A program made the translations under genes and the position numbers. 64,000 nucleotides of DNA from Stenocarpella maydis (Eukaryota > Ascomycota > Sordariomycetes > Diaporthales > Diaporthaceae): assembly GCA_002270565.1 (NCBI GenBank), contig NQMI01000019.1, positions 1-64,000 of the forward strand, given 5' to 3'. The notes below the pieces were generated by a model. It was not told where the DNA came from, did not search any database, and was given only the letters and a program-made list of their open reading frames with translations. Shown here one piece after another: positions 35,151 to 45,699 of the stretch (its first letter is position 1; every line of letters starts with the position of its first letter).

Positions 35151-37974
35151 TCAAGACTTCTGATAGGCACTGAGCCTATTACTGCCACCGCAAAACTGGG
35201 TTGCGTTGCCCGCACATGTCATGGAGCAATCACCCGCTGGGGCAGCAACCGAGCCGGCCTCGAAGCTGTTCCCACAATAACCTGGGACATGTTAGCATCG
35301 CTTACAGAGACCCGACTGTGGCCTGGTTAGAAAGGCAGAGACTCACATTCGCGTGCGTACTCGACACCAAAGTAGGTATATGCCGAACAGAAACTTGCAC
35401 AACGGTCCAGCGTCATCCCGGCATCCACGAAACTTCGCGCACCAAGCGCCCTCGTCTGGTCCGCCTCGGTCACACAGCCGTACGTCTTGTACGCCCCTAC
35501 AGTCTCCGGCTGTGTTGGCTCCCCGCCATCACCTCCACTCCCGCCCCCGCCTTCTCCATTACCCGGCTCGGTATTGTTGTTGAAGTAGAGCTCCAGGCGG
35601 TTCCCAGACCCACAGTATTGCACGCTGGAGCCCGAGCAGACCATGTTGCAGTCGTCCAAGGGGGCACTCTCGGTCGAGGGATCGAGTGTGTTTCCGCAAT
35701 AACCTAGACGAAAGATGTTAGCAGGCGAATGATGAGAAGCAAGGGGATAAGACCAAGCCAGAGACGACGCTGCAGTGGACTGACATTCTTTTCCGTACTC
35801 GGCCCCGAAATATTGGTACCCCGCGCAGAACGCTGCGCAAGACTCGAGGGTCATGCTGTTGTCTGAGTATGTCGACGCTGAAAGAGCACGCACGCCAGTG
35901 CCCTCCGTCCAGCAAGACACGAGTTCATACCCGGCTACTGTAGCCTTGTGAGCTAACGTCGCTACCGCGGAGGTGCTAGATGAACTTGCAGTGATGGTGC
36001 TAGAGCTCGTCACAGACGGGGCCGGGGATGAGACAGGCTGGGGCGGCGAAGCGGAAGTGCCAACCGTGCTGGTCGGGACGGACACGGTGGACAGCGTAGA
36101 TCCCACCGCCGAGGACGACGAGGGAGGTACGCTGCCGCACGCTGCCGCACCCGTAAACTCGAGGCACGTCCCGTCTAGGTCGGATGCCAGGTTGAACGTG
36201 TCCGACGCCGCGGAGGTGCCGCTGCCGCTCGTGATATCGAGCCGTGCCGCGTGTGACATGCCCCCGGGGATGGTGAAGGACGCCGTGTAGAACGTGTACG
36301 GGCCCACGCAGTCGCCCTGCACCATGGCCACGCTCGTCTTCTGGAGCCGCGGGCCGGCGATTCCAACCTGTGGCGTCTGGAACTGGATCCCCAGAGTCAC
36401 TGGCGCCGCGCGGTCGGTGAGTACGAGCGCCGACACGTTCAAGAACCCAGGCCCCTGGAGGAGGCAGCTCTGCGGCTTCTGGAGCATCACGGCGTCGGAG
36501 ATGGGGTAGGCGTTGCCATTGTTGTCGTACAGCCCTGTCGTCCCGTCGGCGAACGCCAGTGTCACGGTGAAGGAGGAGATGCCCGACTCCACAGGGATGT
36601 CAGCCGAGATGCTGAAGTAGTCGAAGGTGTCGTCCAGCCCGGAGCCGGACCCCCGGGCCGTCGCCAAGATGGTGCACGAGGCACAGCCCGCGCCCCTGCG
36701 GTCCTTGTACGCCAGCGTCACGCCGCTGATGGCCTGTGCCAGCCCCGTCGTCCGCACGCGGATGCTCCCGCTCAGCAACAGCGTCTCGCCGCCGTTGTTG
36801 AGGGTCAGCCACAGGCCGGCCGGCTTGACGGCGTAGGGCAGGATCGGATCCGAGAGTGCCACGCCCGACGGGACGACATTGATCATGCGCTCCAGGAGGC
36901 TCGCGCAGGTGGCTGTGAAGTTTGCCGGGTCCGCGAGGGTCCTCATCGTGGCGTTCCGGTCCGAGTTGTATACGACAAAGTCGGCGTTTTGCCTAAGCGC
37001 CACCGAGGGGCCCACGACGAGCGGGTTCCTAGTCGTCCCGTCCAGGTACTCGGTGACGACCTTGTTGTCGAAGACGCCGGGCGTTGTGTCCAGCGCGGAC
37101 TCGTTGTTGGCCGCCGTCCCCGCGGGGACCAGGGCCGGGAACTCAGTCGTGTGTACGCCGCCCAAGGTGTGCCCGCAGGCGACTAGGCCGATCATCTCGG
37201 GTTGCGTGAATCCCATTCGCTGGAACTGGCTGGTGAATATGGACTGGCAGCATTGAGAGTCAGCTTTCAAAGAACCATGGAATGAGTTTCATCCAAACAC
37301 AGCATGGGTCGGGCCATAGTGTGGCCATAGCATCTGAGACAAAGGCTCCGGGAGGGAATTTCTTATTCCAAAGCGGGTTAAAAATGACACCAGAAGCTGC
37401 TTACGATGGCGTTCTGCGGCTGCGGAACCCCTGGGCTGCCCGCCGACGCGGCGTCCACCCGGCCGCCTCTGACGGGCACGGCCGGCCCGCCGCATACCCG
37501 CATCGCCAGCGAGGCCCCCAGCGCAATAAGGTCCGACATGGTACTACGCGTTGAGAAGTAGTCGGCGTAGGTGATGAGGCTCGTGTTGAGCCCCGGCCCG
37601 AGGTTCTCCCCGTTCCTCAGCTCGTACATGATGGAGGCGTCGATGCCACCGATGCCGAAGAACGTGTTGGCTGTTGCCATCTGCGCCATCTCGCTGTCAG
37701 AGGCGATGCAAAAACACAGCATCCTTAGGAGGCGCCAGATGTTATAGCTTACATCGTGGAATGCCACCCGGAGCCACTCCGAGGCTGTCTTCCTCCCTAC
37801 CCCGTGGGCTTCCTTAGAGCAGGGCGTGATCGTGTCCGCGAACAGGCGCGCCCCGGAGCCGTAGAGCTGGTACATTATCTCCTCTATCTCATCCGTCGCC
37901 GCCGGCCACGTGGGATCCGCGCGGACGCCTGCCGCGAGGGACAGCCATAACGTGAAGGCGCTCTTCAGAATCAT
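35151..37974 (-). CDS. secreted heme peroxidase with two C-terminal WSC domains
   Basis: Predicted extracellular class II-like peroxidase tethered to a carbohydrate-binding tail. Five exons (37974-37753, 37680-37405, 37243-35785, 35703-35347, 35281-35151) give 814 aa with consistent phases. Residues 1-19 look like a signal peptide. R69 and H73 in EWLRVAFHDMATANTFFGI are the distal heme-side residues, and H191 in LVACGHTLGGVH is the proximal ligand. A beta-rich middle region follows, then a Ser/Thr/Pro linker (about 540-600). Two WSC modules come last, each with the pattern FCxxYxYFGxEYxxECYCGN, whose Cys codon is split by a phase-1 intron in both copies. That shared intron position points to duplication of one WSC exon unit. 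The protein may act on or at polysaccharide surfaces; the reducing substrate cannot be read from sequence. Confidence 0.9.
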
Positions 37975-40088
37975 GATGGGCGATCCGGTGGGACACGTAT
38001 AAAATAATTAAAGATTAGACATTAACCTTTGTGGTTTGGGATCCTACGCCACACGTTGCAAGGGGTGTCGAGGAGGAGGTTGAGACGTGACCTCAAAGAG
38101 AGCTGAGCGACAGCCAGCAGTGTCACGACGCGGTCGACAGGTGAAGAGGGACGCGAACAAGTGACAAGATATAGGGGTTTCACGAAAGCAAAGGGACCGT
38201 GGGCAGTGAAATCGTCACGGTTGTCGTCCTACTCAGTGCTGACCACCACAACCCCGTGCCGCATCCCGCACCGCTATCTCATCAGGCTCGCCCAGCCCCC
38301 CGGTGATAACCATCGTGGCATCGGCCCACTTTTGGATTCTTATGGTGGGCGGCGGCAACCGGTGGGCATTCCTAGAAAACCAGACATCCCGGTGGGAAGA
38401 CGGGATTTGAAAAGATGTAACTAGGTAGGTAGGATGAGCCGCCGCCACCACACCACCCCGAGAATGCGGGACGACCACCCCTGCCCGTTCGTATTCCTCC
38501 TCCTGGAGGGGGGTAAGTCAAGAGGCCCGGAGCCTTTTTCTTCCCCTGGTTGCTGATTTTGGATATCAGCCGCACGGTATTGGCCCGCTCGCGCCGCGAC
38601 TATTCGAAGCCTGCATGCAGTGAGTGGTTGCCTAGCGCGGGGGTGTGTTGTTTGGGTTTGGCGGGGGCCATGATTCGACACGTACGGGTCTTGAAGCTGC
38701 CTTTTTCGTTGACTGTTGATTGTTTGTGTTTTGGTTGTTTGGGGACCGTGGCGACCGCATGCTACCTACCCAGGTATCGTTGCTCGTACTCACATGGCAC
38801 GACCTTTCTAAGTTCTCTCAAATCTCGTTTGTGCGAGTAGGACAGGATGATCTGCCAGGGGGTAAATTACAATTCTTATCGTCAAAAAGCCAATTGAGAG
38901 CGGGACTCTGCTGCGAGCCTCGGCGCAGATGCACCCACATTTCGGGAGGGGCCGGAGGTTGTATCCCGGGGGAGGGAGGGATCGTTTACAGGAGCCACGT
39001 TCGCAACGTGCCGGCGCCCGAGACCTGCCTTGCGCTTATATTATGGTTAACCATCAGCGCGGCTAGTTATCAGTGCCACCATTCCATTTTCCTTGCAGCC
39101 CTTACACACAACGGGTTGCATACCTAAAGTACCTAGGTATCTAAGCCGCTGCTGACTGTCGATGCTGTTGAATAAAGCATCGCCTCGGTCACCACAACGG
39201 TATTGGTAGCCGTGTATACATCCACTGACCACATGGCGTAGTTTCTTGCTGGGCTTTCTTTCTTTTTCTTTTCTGGCAGATGAGTATTATATGCTCGGGT
39301 CGGGCATTTAACTAGGTACATACCTCGGTATGTATTCACTTGTGGCTGTGCGTCAGCTGTGACTGGATCTGTCAACTGGTGAATGGACGTGTCACCTTTC
39401 CCGAAGTATCTGATTTCGGTTTTAATTTTTTTTTTTAATTTTTCAAACTTTTTCTTTAAATTTGTTTTAAATTTTGTTTAAATTTGGTTTAAAGTTTTTT
39501 AAAAAAAGAAGCTGCGGCAGTCCCTTCATGCGGCCTTTCTCGAAGTAGACTATTTGAAGCCTTCCATAGCAGAAGAGATCAAGAACAGAAGATGTGTGCT
39601 CACTGCTAGCGAGTGGGGATGAGTAGATTCTAGTAGGATCACTTGTAATATTACAACTATTCAAGATAAGACAGGAAATGTTAGTATTGCGGAGGTTTGA
39701 ATTGCGCACATGCATCTAAGTAAGCTGAAAGTACCCCACCAACAGCCACTAAAACGAAACACCGGCTCAGGTGAGCGATAATTAACAAAAAAAACCCCCC
39801 AAAAAAATCTTCCATCACAAACCTTCATATCTGATACAGAATTGTTAATTCTATTAATCAGTGTTTCGTGGTCCTCTGATGAACCATTGTGGTAACCACT
39901 TGATCATTGAACAAACGAGATCATGGCATAGCAATGACTGAGAGCTGGACGTCAAGGCTACCGCTGAATGATATGACGATGTGGGAATATAATTCATAAT
40001 AAGGACAGACTTGAACATAACCGCTCCTTTCGAACTGTGCGCACTCGAATCCGCCAAACCAGGCAAGGCAACTCCACACCACCACAAA
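37975..40088. other. intergenic, AT-rich in part
   Basis: Peroxidase promoter side, then sequence with no supported gene. 39418-39500 is an extreme A/T tract made of TTTAAA-like runs, and a second A/C-homopolymer patch lies at about 39787-39808. These look like decayed repeat DNA. Confidence 0.5.
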
Positions 40089-40779
40089 ATGTTCGCACCG
40101 AAAGGCCTGAGAGGTCTCCTTCAGTCCACACACAAAACCATCCGCCAGACACCCTCACCACAAAATGGAGCGACCTTCCTCGCGCGCCCAACGGCAGCCC
40201 TTTCGATCAGCTCCCGACCAGCACCAAAAAAAAAACACCCACCACGGCGTCCCGGGCCGTTAGCACCAAGTATGTGGCTGACTCCCCTCTGGGCGGAAGG
40301 GTCGCCCTCGGCGACCTGGTCGGATCCCAAGCCACAGATGTAACTACACGATGCCAGCACCGAGGACTATTGGGCACGCCTCCCGCTCAGTTATGGCCGT
40401 CCTCCTGCGCATCTGGGGAATGCACTCAAAGAAGGTTCTTCCAGTCCTTCTCTTTGGGGCACGTGAAAGGGTGCTGATATCGACACAGTTGGCTATATCA
40501 CCCTTGTCCTGGCAGGGTACAACGCCCAGGACGATGGTGGTGGAGATTTCAGCTGCGTTTAGGATCCTGTACTGGAGTACACTCCTTTCGAAATCGCCCT
40601 CCGCCGGCTGGTGGAAAACTTTGCAAAGGTGGATGCCCAAAACATTGCCTCCCTTGCGGCAGGTAATACTCGGGGAGAATTAAACGAGCGCTATGACACC
40701 TCCAGGATGATATCGGAGATAAATGCCGAGGGCAAGGGCAGAGATATCCGAAGAGAGGACATTTTGAGAGGTTGACATG
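40089..40779 (+). pseudogene. broken reading frame of unknown function
   Basis: A single forward frame runs from ATG 40089 to TGA about 40777, about 230 codons, interrupted by three stops (TAA about 40344, TGA about 40467, TAG about 40557). The start MFAPKGLRGLLQSTHKTIRQ looks like a mitochondrial presequence. Later parts such as VLEYTPFEIALRRLVENFAK and SRMISEINAEGKGRDIRRED read as ordinary protein. The stops could instead lie in unrecognised introns. I do not know the family. Confidence 0.35.
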
Positions 40780-41900
40780 GGGATTTGCCCGCTATGGTTC
40801 CGGAGATCAGGGCCTGATCATTTTCTTCTGTTGGACTCACCAACACCAGCTTCTTGCATAGGGGTCGCACGGAGTTGCAGGAAATGTTGCTAGGTATAGC
40901 CAATATTATAATATTGCCTGGGTGATTAGCAAGATTCTGGTGCGTCTCTGAATCTAATGTCTTTTTACGTGAATTATCTAGAATTAGTTTGTGTTTGCGG
41001 ACTGCGGAGGGGTTGGCGATTTATGCTACCACGTTCTCACCTACTATGTGACTATCCCAAGCACATCCATAATCGAATGTAGGAAATCTTGGGGAGATAG
41101 CAAGTGACCAGCCCCACCTATCATTGTTGTTGAATACACAAAATGAACGTCTCAGCATCGTCACAAAATGGTGGAATCTGCCGGCCACAGCGTCCATAAT
41201 GGTTGCGACTGATGCCTCTCGGGTCCATTCTTGCCAGTCAAAACCCATTCTGAGCTACCAACAGAAAGGAATATCCAATTGGGTCTGTGTGGCTACTTGG
41301 AAGGACCCGGTGTACCAAGCAGCAGTGAGTTGAATGGCTGTTGGTGAAGCTCCCGTGCACCTCATTTGAGGCCCAGTTCGAATACTATCAACAGGAAAGA
41401 ATTCTGAGGTGGAGCTGAGCGGGTTACATCTAAGGTTGCGAGCGTCTATTCAGCTAGCTCACGTTAAGTGGAGTCCGTGGCAGGTAGTTGGTGTTAGTAC
41501 CCACCAGCAAACGGGGGCGGTCGTTGTCAGTTTTTAAAGTTGTTTCCTCAAGGGTTATTCAATCTGTCGTTATACAGACTTTAGACTTAAATCCTTACTC
41601 TGAAGATATTTTCATGATATTCCCATGTTTCCTTCGCCCCAAGTCCACTGCGGCTTGTATGCTCTATGTTAGCGAGATGCTCGTGCCCTGCCATCCTATG
41701 CTTGACTCAGCGGCAGTGGCGGTACTGCCCATCAGCAGTCTTGCATTCACGAGTTCTCCGCGTCCTCATTGTGTTGGGTGCCTCGTCGTGTTGAGCGTTT
41801 GCCCAGCATACATCCAGAGGAGCTTGGAGACGGCATCAATGGGTGGATACACTCTAGCACTCCTATTACAGTATGTGGACGTTGGAGTTCTCAGTGAATA
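40780..41900. other. intergenic sequence left of the Fot1/pogo element
   Basis: No supported gene. A minus-strand frame at 41021-41248 has an ordinary-looking peptide but no motif. The TA at 41899-41900 is the left target-site duplication of the transposon. Confidence 0.5.
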
Positions 41901-41940
41901 ACATGGTGGACCCCCATTCCGCACCCCCCCTGATTCCGAC
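41901..41940 (+). repeat. left terminal inverted repeat of the Fot1/pogo element
   Basis: 40 bp matching the reverse complement of 43710-43749 with a single mismatch at the C-run/T position. Confidence 0.93.
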
Positions 41941-42069
41941 CGCCCCATATTCGCGTGACGCGGTATACGCATCTGGCAACCCCCCGTATAAAAACTTCAA
42001 TTCCTCAACGAGGGATTTTTCCCAGACACCAAACTTCTTCACCAACTCAATTAAACTATTATAAAGCTA

Positions 42070-43167
42070 TATACAGAAGATGAGCTGCAAACTGCAGTTA
42101 ACGCGATTAGCAACGGAATGTCCCTGCAAGGGGCCTCCAAGGCGTAGCATATTCCTAAGACTACTCTTCATAATCACCTTAAGGGCGGCATAAGCCATCG
42201 TGAGGCTTCCCGCTATCAGAGACTTCTTTCTGACTATCAAGAGAGTACATTAGCTCTATTTATTATCAACCAGAGCCAATTGGGGGTTGGCCTTAGTCAA
42301 TTTGATTTGCAGGGTCTGGCAGCTCGGCTGGCCTTCCCAAATGAAGACTACCCTCCCCTCGGAAAGTAATGGCTTCAGGGCTTCCTCTCTCGTCATCCGG
42401 AGCTTCGATTAAGGAAGAATCAGCGTATTAAAGTCTTAAGGATTCAAGCAGCTACAAGGAAGAATATCAGGGCTTGGTTTGACTTCCTCCAGCTGCCTAT
42501 TATTAAGTCTATTAAACCGGGCAACCGCTAGAACGCTGACGAGGGGGGGCTTATAAAGGGTTGCCCGGAGGAAGCCCTTGTCTTCAGCTATTCAAAGGGT
42601 AGCCCCATTTCCCAATTGGATTATAATTCTCAAGCGTGGACCTCCTTCCTCAAGTGTGTTAATGCTCTGGGCAAGCAACTTGACCCATTAATTATATTTA
42701 AAGGGAAGAGCATTTAGTAGCAGTAGTTTCCTATAGCCCTTGAAGATTTTGAGGGCTGGCAATTTACGTTTATAAAGAAGGGATGGATAGAGGAAAAAAT
42801 TGCCCTTGAGTGGGTAAGGAGAGTCTTCATTCCTCAAATAAAGCTGAGGGACCCTAATGAGTAGCAATTATTAGTTATTAATGGGCATTATACCCATATA
42901 ACACTTGATTTTATATGGGAGTGCTTCTTAAATAAAATATATATTATCTTTTTGCCAGCTCATATAACATATATTCTGCAGCCCCTTAATATAGCTGTAT
43001 TTAGCCTGCTGAAGAGGGCATTCCGGAAACAATTGCACCTCCTTAAGGCATATAATTCCTCTTCAGTTATGGCCAAATGGCGATTCCTTTATTGCTATCA
43101 TAAGGCTCGAGAGGAGGCACTAATGGCTTTGAATATTCGTTCTGGGTGGAGAGCAATGGGGCTATAG
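42070..43167 (+). pseudogene. pogo-type transposase (DDE_1), multiply interrupted
   Basis: One forward frame reads a helix-turn-helix region (KTTLHNHLKGGISHREASRY), then AWFDFLQLPIIKS, NADEGGLIKG, WVRRVFIPQIK and finally PAHITYILQPLNIAVFSLLK, the Fot1/pogo order. Stops fall where Trp or Gln is expected, for example at about 42369 and three within about 42715-42728. Two catalytic-region aspartates have become asparagine: codon AAT 42880-42882 in LLVINGHYTH, where the family has IDGH, and N in LQPLNI, where it has LQPLD. Both are G-to-A changes. The copy cannot encode an active transposase. Confidence 0.88.
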
Positions 43168-43709
43168 CCAGTTAATAGGGTCAGGGGGCTCTCCGGCAAT
43201 CATATCCTTGAAAACCGCTAGAGGGAAGATAATTCTGATAATTCTGGTGCTGGGAATAGCTTTACTAATGAGAATGGCACACTATAGTCTTTTCCCCAGG
43301 TCCATAAGCCTATTTTTAAGACCCTTAAGCAGTCACGCAAATTAAGGTTTATAGTGCACATTTACACACATAACAAACACTTAAGCCCTATATAATGAGA
43401 ACTCTTCAGAAAAATTATTAAAGCATATAACCAGAAAGAGTACGATTTAATGATATCCTCACGAAAAAACGAGCAGCTAGAGAGTTAAATTGAAGCCAGC
43501 AAGAAGTTCAAGAGGATGAAGGTTGTAATTAACCTAAATACGGCTTTCGCTAATATTAAGGCTATTCGGAAGGCTAAAATTAAAGCTAGCGAGATATCCC
43601 CTGATAGCGACGATTCTAACGATTCGTTAACACCAATGAGAGAGGGATCGGTTATCATTATAGCGGGTAATTGAAGTTAGGAATAGTAGCATTATTAACA
43701 AGGAGGGTA

Positions 43710-43749
43710 GTCGGAATCAAGGGGGGTGCGGAATGGGGGTCCACCATGT
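43710..43749 (-). repeat. right terminal inverted repeat of the Fot1/pogo element
   Basis: Reverse complement of the left end with one mismatch; followed directly by TA. Confidence 0.93.
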
Positions 43750-44103
43750 TAACCAATTTATCGATCCAGATGTCTCGTACGTATCTTAACCTAAGTAGGT
43801 TAAGATACGTAACTATAATAATTATTTAAACAATAAACGCAACCTTGCTACCGTTCAGAATCCGCTTTATCATACCACTCACAGCCACAGTCCGCCCCCA
43901 GAGGAAACCTGTGAGCCACGCATCTCATATTCTTTTCGATTGAACTGAAACCACACCTTGAGCGTCTGGGAACTTAAACTTTAGAACTGCTCACTGAAGC
44001 CAAGCCAGCAAGCGCTTCCGATCACCCAAATTGCTCTTCGAGACTAAGTTTACAGCACCTTCTTGGTACAAGTCAACAAAAAAAAAAAGGACACACAACA
44101 AAA

Positions 44104-45096
44104 ATGGCCCCTGTACCCCTCACATTTGGCTGCGCGTCCGTACACAGTGATGGGCGCTTCAACACACCCGCCGCGGTGCAAGAGTTGTTCAGCGGGCTGT
44201 TCGAGGTGGGCATCACACGCCTGGACGGCGCCCAGCTGTACGGCGACTGTGAGGTTCTCCTTGGAAAATCTAGCGTCTCTGCACGTGGCTTCGTCATTGA
44301 AAGCAAGCACCCCGGCGGCTGGGTCCCCGGCTCGCTTGTGCCGGACAACATCACCGCGAGCCTCCACGCGACTCTGAAGAATCTGGGCATGGCCAAGCTC
44401 GATACATACTTCATCCACGGGCCAGACCGCGACCTGCCGCTGGGGCCTGCCCTGCAGGCGCTCGACGGCCTCCACCGCCAGGGCCTCTTCTCGCGCCTGG
44501 GACTGTCCAACTTTGGCGCCCAGGACGTTGTTGCCGCGCACGAGCTGGCCACCGCCAACGGCTGGCTGGCCCCGAGCGTATACCAGGGCAACTACTCTGC
44601 GTTTGCGCGCAGGCAGGAGGCCGAGTTGCTGCCGGCGCTCCGCAGCCTCGGCTTCCCATTTTCCGCCTACAGCCCCCTGGCGGGCGGGTTCCTTGCCCGG
44701 CGCGGCGCGGAAGAGCTGGCCGGTGCGGCCACCGGCGGACGCTTCGCCGTAGACCCGGACGACCCGGAGGGCAATAAGGGCGGCCTCGGGCTCTACCGCG
44801 AGCTGTACAGCTCCAGGCCCAAGCTGGTGCGCGCGCTGGCCGAGTGGGGCCGCATCGCCGACGACGCAGGCTGCAGTTGCCCTGCCGAGTGGGGCTACCG
44901 CTGGGTCGCCTGGCATTCGGCTCTTGATGGCGACCTGGGTGATCGCATTACCGTCGGAGCCAGCAGTGTCGATCAGCTTCGAAAGACGGCTGAGTGGGTA
45001 TCAAAGTGCAAGTTGAGTGACGAGACGCGTGATAGAATCGATGCGCTATGGGGGGAGATTCAGAATGAGTCGCCGCTCGACAATCTCCACAAGTAG
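44104..45096 (+). CDS. aldo/keto reductase
   Basis: A single-exon gene of 330 aa in the NADPH-dependent aldo/keto reductase superfamily, closest in feel to the AKR7/AKR13 branch that reduces aldehydes. The catalytic tetrad is in place: D41 and Y46 in RLDGAQLYGD, K68 in IESKH and H105 in YFIHGPD. GLSNFG and YSPLAGGF barrel motifs follow, and the C-terminal cofactor-binding segment reads ITVGASSVDQLRKTAEWV. The start ATG 44104 follows an A-rich leader (AACAAAAATGG). It sits alone between the dead transposon and an AT-rich island. It could serve detoxification or, less likely given about 10 kb of separation, the polyketide locus. Confidence 0.9.
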   Translation: MAPVPLTFGCASVHSDGRFNTPAAVQELFSGLFEVGITRLDGAQLYGDCEVLLGKSSVSARGFVIESKHPGGWVPGSLVPDNITASLHATLKNLGMAKLDTYFIHGPDRDLPLGPALQALDGLHRQGLFSRLGLSNFGAQDVVAAHELATANGWLAPSVYQGNYSAFARRQEAELLPALRSLGFPFSAYSPLAGGFLARRGAEELAGAATGGRFAVDPDDPEGNKGGLGLYRELYSSRPKLVRALAEWGRIADDAGCSCPAEWGYRWVAWHSALDGDLGDRITVGASSVDQLRKTAEWVSKCKLSDETRDRIDALWGEIQNESPLDNLHK

Positions 45097-45699
45097 GACT
45101 TCCTTGGTAGCTACCTAGATACTAAGTAACTAATTTATCTAGGAATAAACCTTGCCGTCCATTTGTAGCTTTTCCGTACGTGACACCAATTAGTGCCCTG
45201 TATATAGCTTAGTAGCCAGCTTAATTAAGTCTTGGTTTCCATTTAATGTTTCTTTTTCTAAAAGAAAACAACTGGATAGACCAGCGAACAGTACAGGCAG
45301 ATCAAGGTTGCGGTTGAAGACGGGGACGCGGAGACCCAGCAACCCCCTGTGGAGGTGCGGAAGGCGATGGCATGGACACGGTCCGAGCCCGTAAGAAGTG
45401 GCCGAACCCTTCATCGCAGCCGTAGAGAGCTGGCGAGAACGGTACAAGCATTCATTGTTAACGGCCTATAAGATAATATTTTAATATTCAATTCTTATTC
45501 CTTGATTGTTAAATGAGCCCTTTAAGCATTGTTATAATTAGATTATAATAAAATATTATTTTAAATATATATTATAAATTAATTATTATTAATATATAAA
45601 TATAGAAGTAAACAACATGGACTTATAAATTTAAATATATTTAATATTTTATAAGTTTCTTCCTATCCATATACTCTAAGGCAAGTATAGCTCTTTGAG
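45097..45699. other. AT-rich island
   Basis: 45478-45660 is almost entirely A and T (TATAATTAAATATT-like). This composition is usual for RIP-ed repeat remnants in ascomycetes. No gene. Confidence 0.7.

Larger units (their letters stand above)
41901..43749 (+). mobile_element. Fot1/pogo-family DNA transposon, complete ends, inactivated
   Basis: The element is 1,849 bp, flanked on both sides by TA (41899-41900 and 43750-43751), the target duplication of Tc1/mariner-pogo elements. The ends are 40-bp inverted repeats that differ at one position. They begin ACATGGTGGACCCCCATTCC on the left, with the exact reverse complement closing the right end. The interior is AT-rich and encodes a pogo-type transposase full of stops. 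The GC-rich ends have stayed almost identical while the coding part has decayed with C-to-T and G-to-A changes, the pattern left by RIP. Confidence 0.9.

Noticed and set aside
44050..44916. Minus-strand open frame of 288 codons
   Set aside because: Exact antisense of the aldo/keto reductase gene; the peptide is a low-complexity Arg/Gly/Ala product of the GC-rich coding strand.
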